From: Bacteroidales bacterium
Lineage (GTDB): Bacteria > Bacteroidota > Bacteroidia > Bacteroidales > UBA10428
Direction of reading: 5' to 3'
DNA: 7,933 bases
Assembly: GCA_003508755.1 (NCBI GenBank)
Contig: DNTK01000173.1
Coordinates: 1-7,933, forward strand
This document shows, one piece after another, positions 6,941 through 7,933 of this stretch; position 1 is the first letter of the stretch, and the number at the start of each line of letters is the position of its first letter. The translations under genes were made by a program, and so were the position numbers. The notes below the pieces were generated by a model. It was not told where the DNA came from and did not search any database. It saw only the letters and a program-made list of their open reading frames with translations.

Positions 6941-7933
6941 ATGACACTCATAAAATCGATATCAGGAATTCGCGGTACAATTGGTGGAAAACCTGGAGAT
7001 AATTTAACACCAATGGATGTTGTAAAGTTTGCAGCAGCTTTTTCACAGTGGTTGCAGGAAAAACACCATAAGCAGGATTTAAAAGTAGTTCTTGGTCGCG
7101 ATGCGCGTGTTTCAGGGCCAATGGTATCACAATTGGTGGCCGCCACTTTGCAGGGTATGGGAGTGGATGTAGTTGATCTTGGTCATGCAACAACCCCAAC
7201 AACAGAAATGGCAGTTGTTAACTTAAAGGCAGATGGTGGGATTATCCTCACTGCCAGCCATAATCCTGCACAATGGAACGCATTAAAATTACTTAATGAA
7301 AAAGGCGAATTTATTTCAGCAGACGATGGAGCCATTCTACTCGATAAGGTCGAAAAAGAAGAGTTTGATTTTGCAGGCTATGAAAGATTAGGATCAATAT
7401 CCACTTATACTAATGCCGATAAGGATCATATTCAGCAGGTGCTCGATCTTGAGTTAGTAGATGTAGAGGCAATAAAAAAAGCAAATTTTAAAATTGCAAT
7501 TGACTGTGTGAACTCGGTAGGTGGTACAATCCTGCCAAAGTTACTGAAGGCACTCGGGGTTTCTGAGGTACTAGAGCTATATTGTGAACCCACAGGACGA
7601 TTCCCACACAACCCTGAACCACTTCCCGAGAATTTAAAGGAAATTTCGGATGTGATGCAAAAGAAAGATGCCGATGTAGGCTTTGTAGTTGATCCGGATG
7701 TTGACCGCTTAGCCATCGTGAATGAGGACGGAACCATGTTTGGCGAAGAATATACTCTTGTTGCAGTGAGCGATTATATTTTGTCGAACAAACCCGGTAA
7801 TACTGTTTCGAACCTTTCTTCAACAAGAGCTTTGCGCGACGTTACTGAAAAATACGGAGCCACTTATGCTTCGGCAGCTGTAGGTGAGGTAAATGTTGTA
7901 AACCAAATGAAAGCAGCCAATGCCATTATTGGT
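6941..7933 (+). CDS. glmM: Phosphoglucosamine mutase-type alpha-D-phosphohexomutase, N-terminal part
   Basis: The frame is open from ATG 6941 to the window edge, giving 331 residues; Bacteroidota members are about 460 residues, so the C-terminal quarter or so is missing. The enzyme family interconverts 6-phospho and 1-phospho sugars. GlmM makes glucosamine-1-phosphate for UDP-GlcNAc, hence for peptidoglycan and lipopolysaccharide. Visible motifs are the N-terminal SISGIRGTIGG (6-16), GRDARVSG (52-59), the active-site phosphoserine loop TASHNP (104-109, serine S106), the metal-binding loop DPDVDR (251-256) and the sugar-specificity region GEEYTL near residue 268, followed by VGEVNVVNQM near the edge. 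All expected catalytic residues up to the edge are present. The alternative is a phosphomannomutase or phosphoglucomutase of the same superfamily; the ISGIRGT start and GEVNVV motif favour the Bacteroidota proteins usually annotated GlmM, but substrate cannot be proved from sequence. Only a weak purine run (AAAGG) precedes the start, very close to the ATG. Confidence 0.88.
   Translation, partial: MTLIKSISGIRGTIGGKPGDNLTPMDVVKFAAAFSQWLQEKHHKQDLKVVLGRDARVSGPMVSQLVAATLQGMGVDVVDLGHATTPTTEMAVVNLKADGGIILTASHNPAQWNALKLLNEKGEFISADDGAILLDKVEKEEFDFAGYERLGSISTYTNADKDHIQQVLDLELVDVEAIKKANFKIAIDCVNSVGGTILPKLLKALGVSEVLELYCEPTGRFPHNPEPLPENLKEISDVMQKKDADVGFVVDPDVDRLAIVNEDGTMFGEEYTLVAVSDYILSNKPGNTVSNLSSTRALRDVTEKYGATYASAAVGEVNVVNQMKAANAIIG

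Noticed and set aside
7432..7826. Overlapping minus-strand open frames of 101 and 112 codons near the right end.
   Set aside because: They are antisense to the phosphohexomutase frame, which carries the full set of family motifs.

Overview
The window looks like a piece of a Bacteroidota chromosome, probably from the class Bacteroidia or a relative. The evidence is a PorP/SprF-family C-terminus, signal peptides ending in A-Q, PD40 and PKD surface-protein architecture, a two-component-type (Reg_prop/Y_Y_Y) sensor propeller, a Bacteroidota-style RsuA/RluB pseudouridine synthase, near absence of Shine-Dalgarno motifs, and a TAnnTTTG promoter element. The lineage is inferred from family content, not from a search.

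Layout. Positions 1-255 hold the end of a PorP/SprF-like outer-membrane protein gene. Nine bases later (265-1689) comes a secreted or periplasmic PD40 beta-propeller protein with two C-terminal PKD domains. After a 123-base gap there is a secreted protein of no recognised family (1813-2781). Its stop codon overlaps by one base the start of a large membrane sensor-phosphatase gene (2781-5960), which encodes a 14-blade extracytoplasmic propeller, a Y_Y_Y domain, one membrane helix, a coiled coil and a SpoIIE/PP2C serine phosphatase. All four of these genes read on the + strand. Facing them is a minus-strand pseudouridine synthase gene (6057-6824). Divergent from that is the 5' part of a phosphoglucosamine-mutase-type gene (6941 to the window edge).

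How they may work together. The first four genes look like one envelope module. Three are exported or outer-membrane proteins, and the fourth carries a periplasmic sensor domain wired to a cytoplasmic PP2C phosphatase rather than to a histidine kinase. The one-base overlap ties the unknown secreted protein to the phosphatase most strongly, and suggests it could be a ligand or accessory subunit of the sensor. PorP/SprF proteins usually accompany type IX-secreted surface proteins, so a link between surface/secretion machinery and partner-switching regulation is plausible, but it is inference. The last two genes are housekeeping functions (RNA modification and amino-sugar precursor synthesis) and are probably unrelated to the module.

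No RNA genes, insertion sequences, CRISPR arrays or long repeats were seen.
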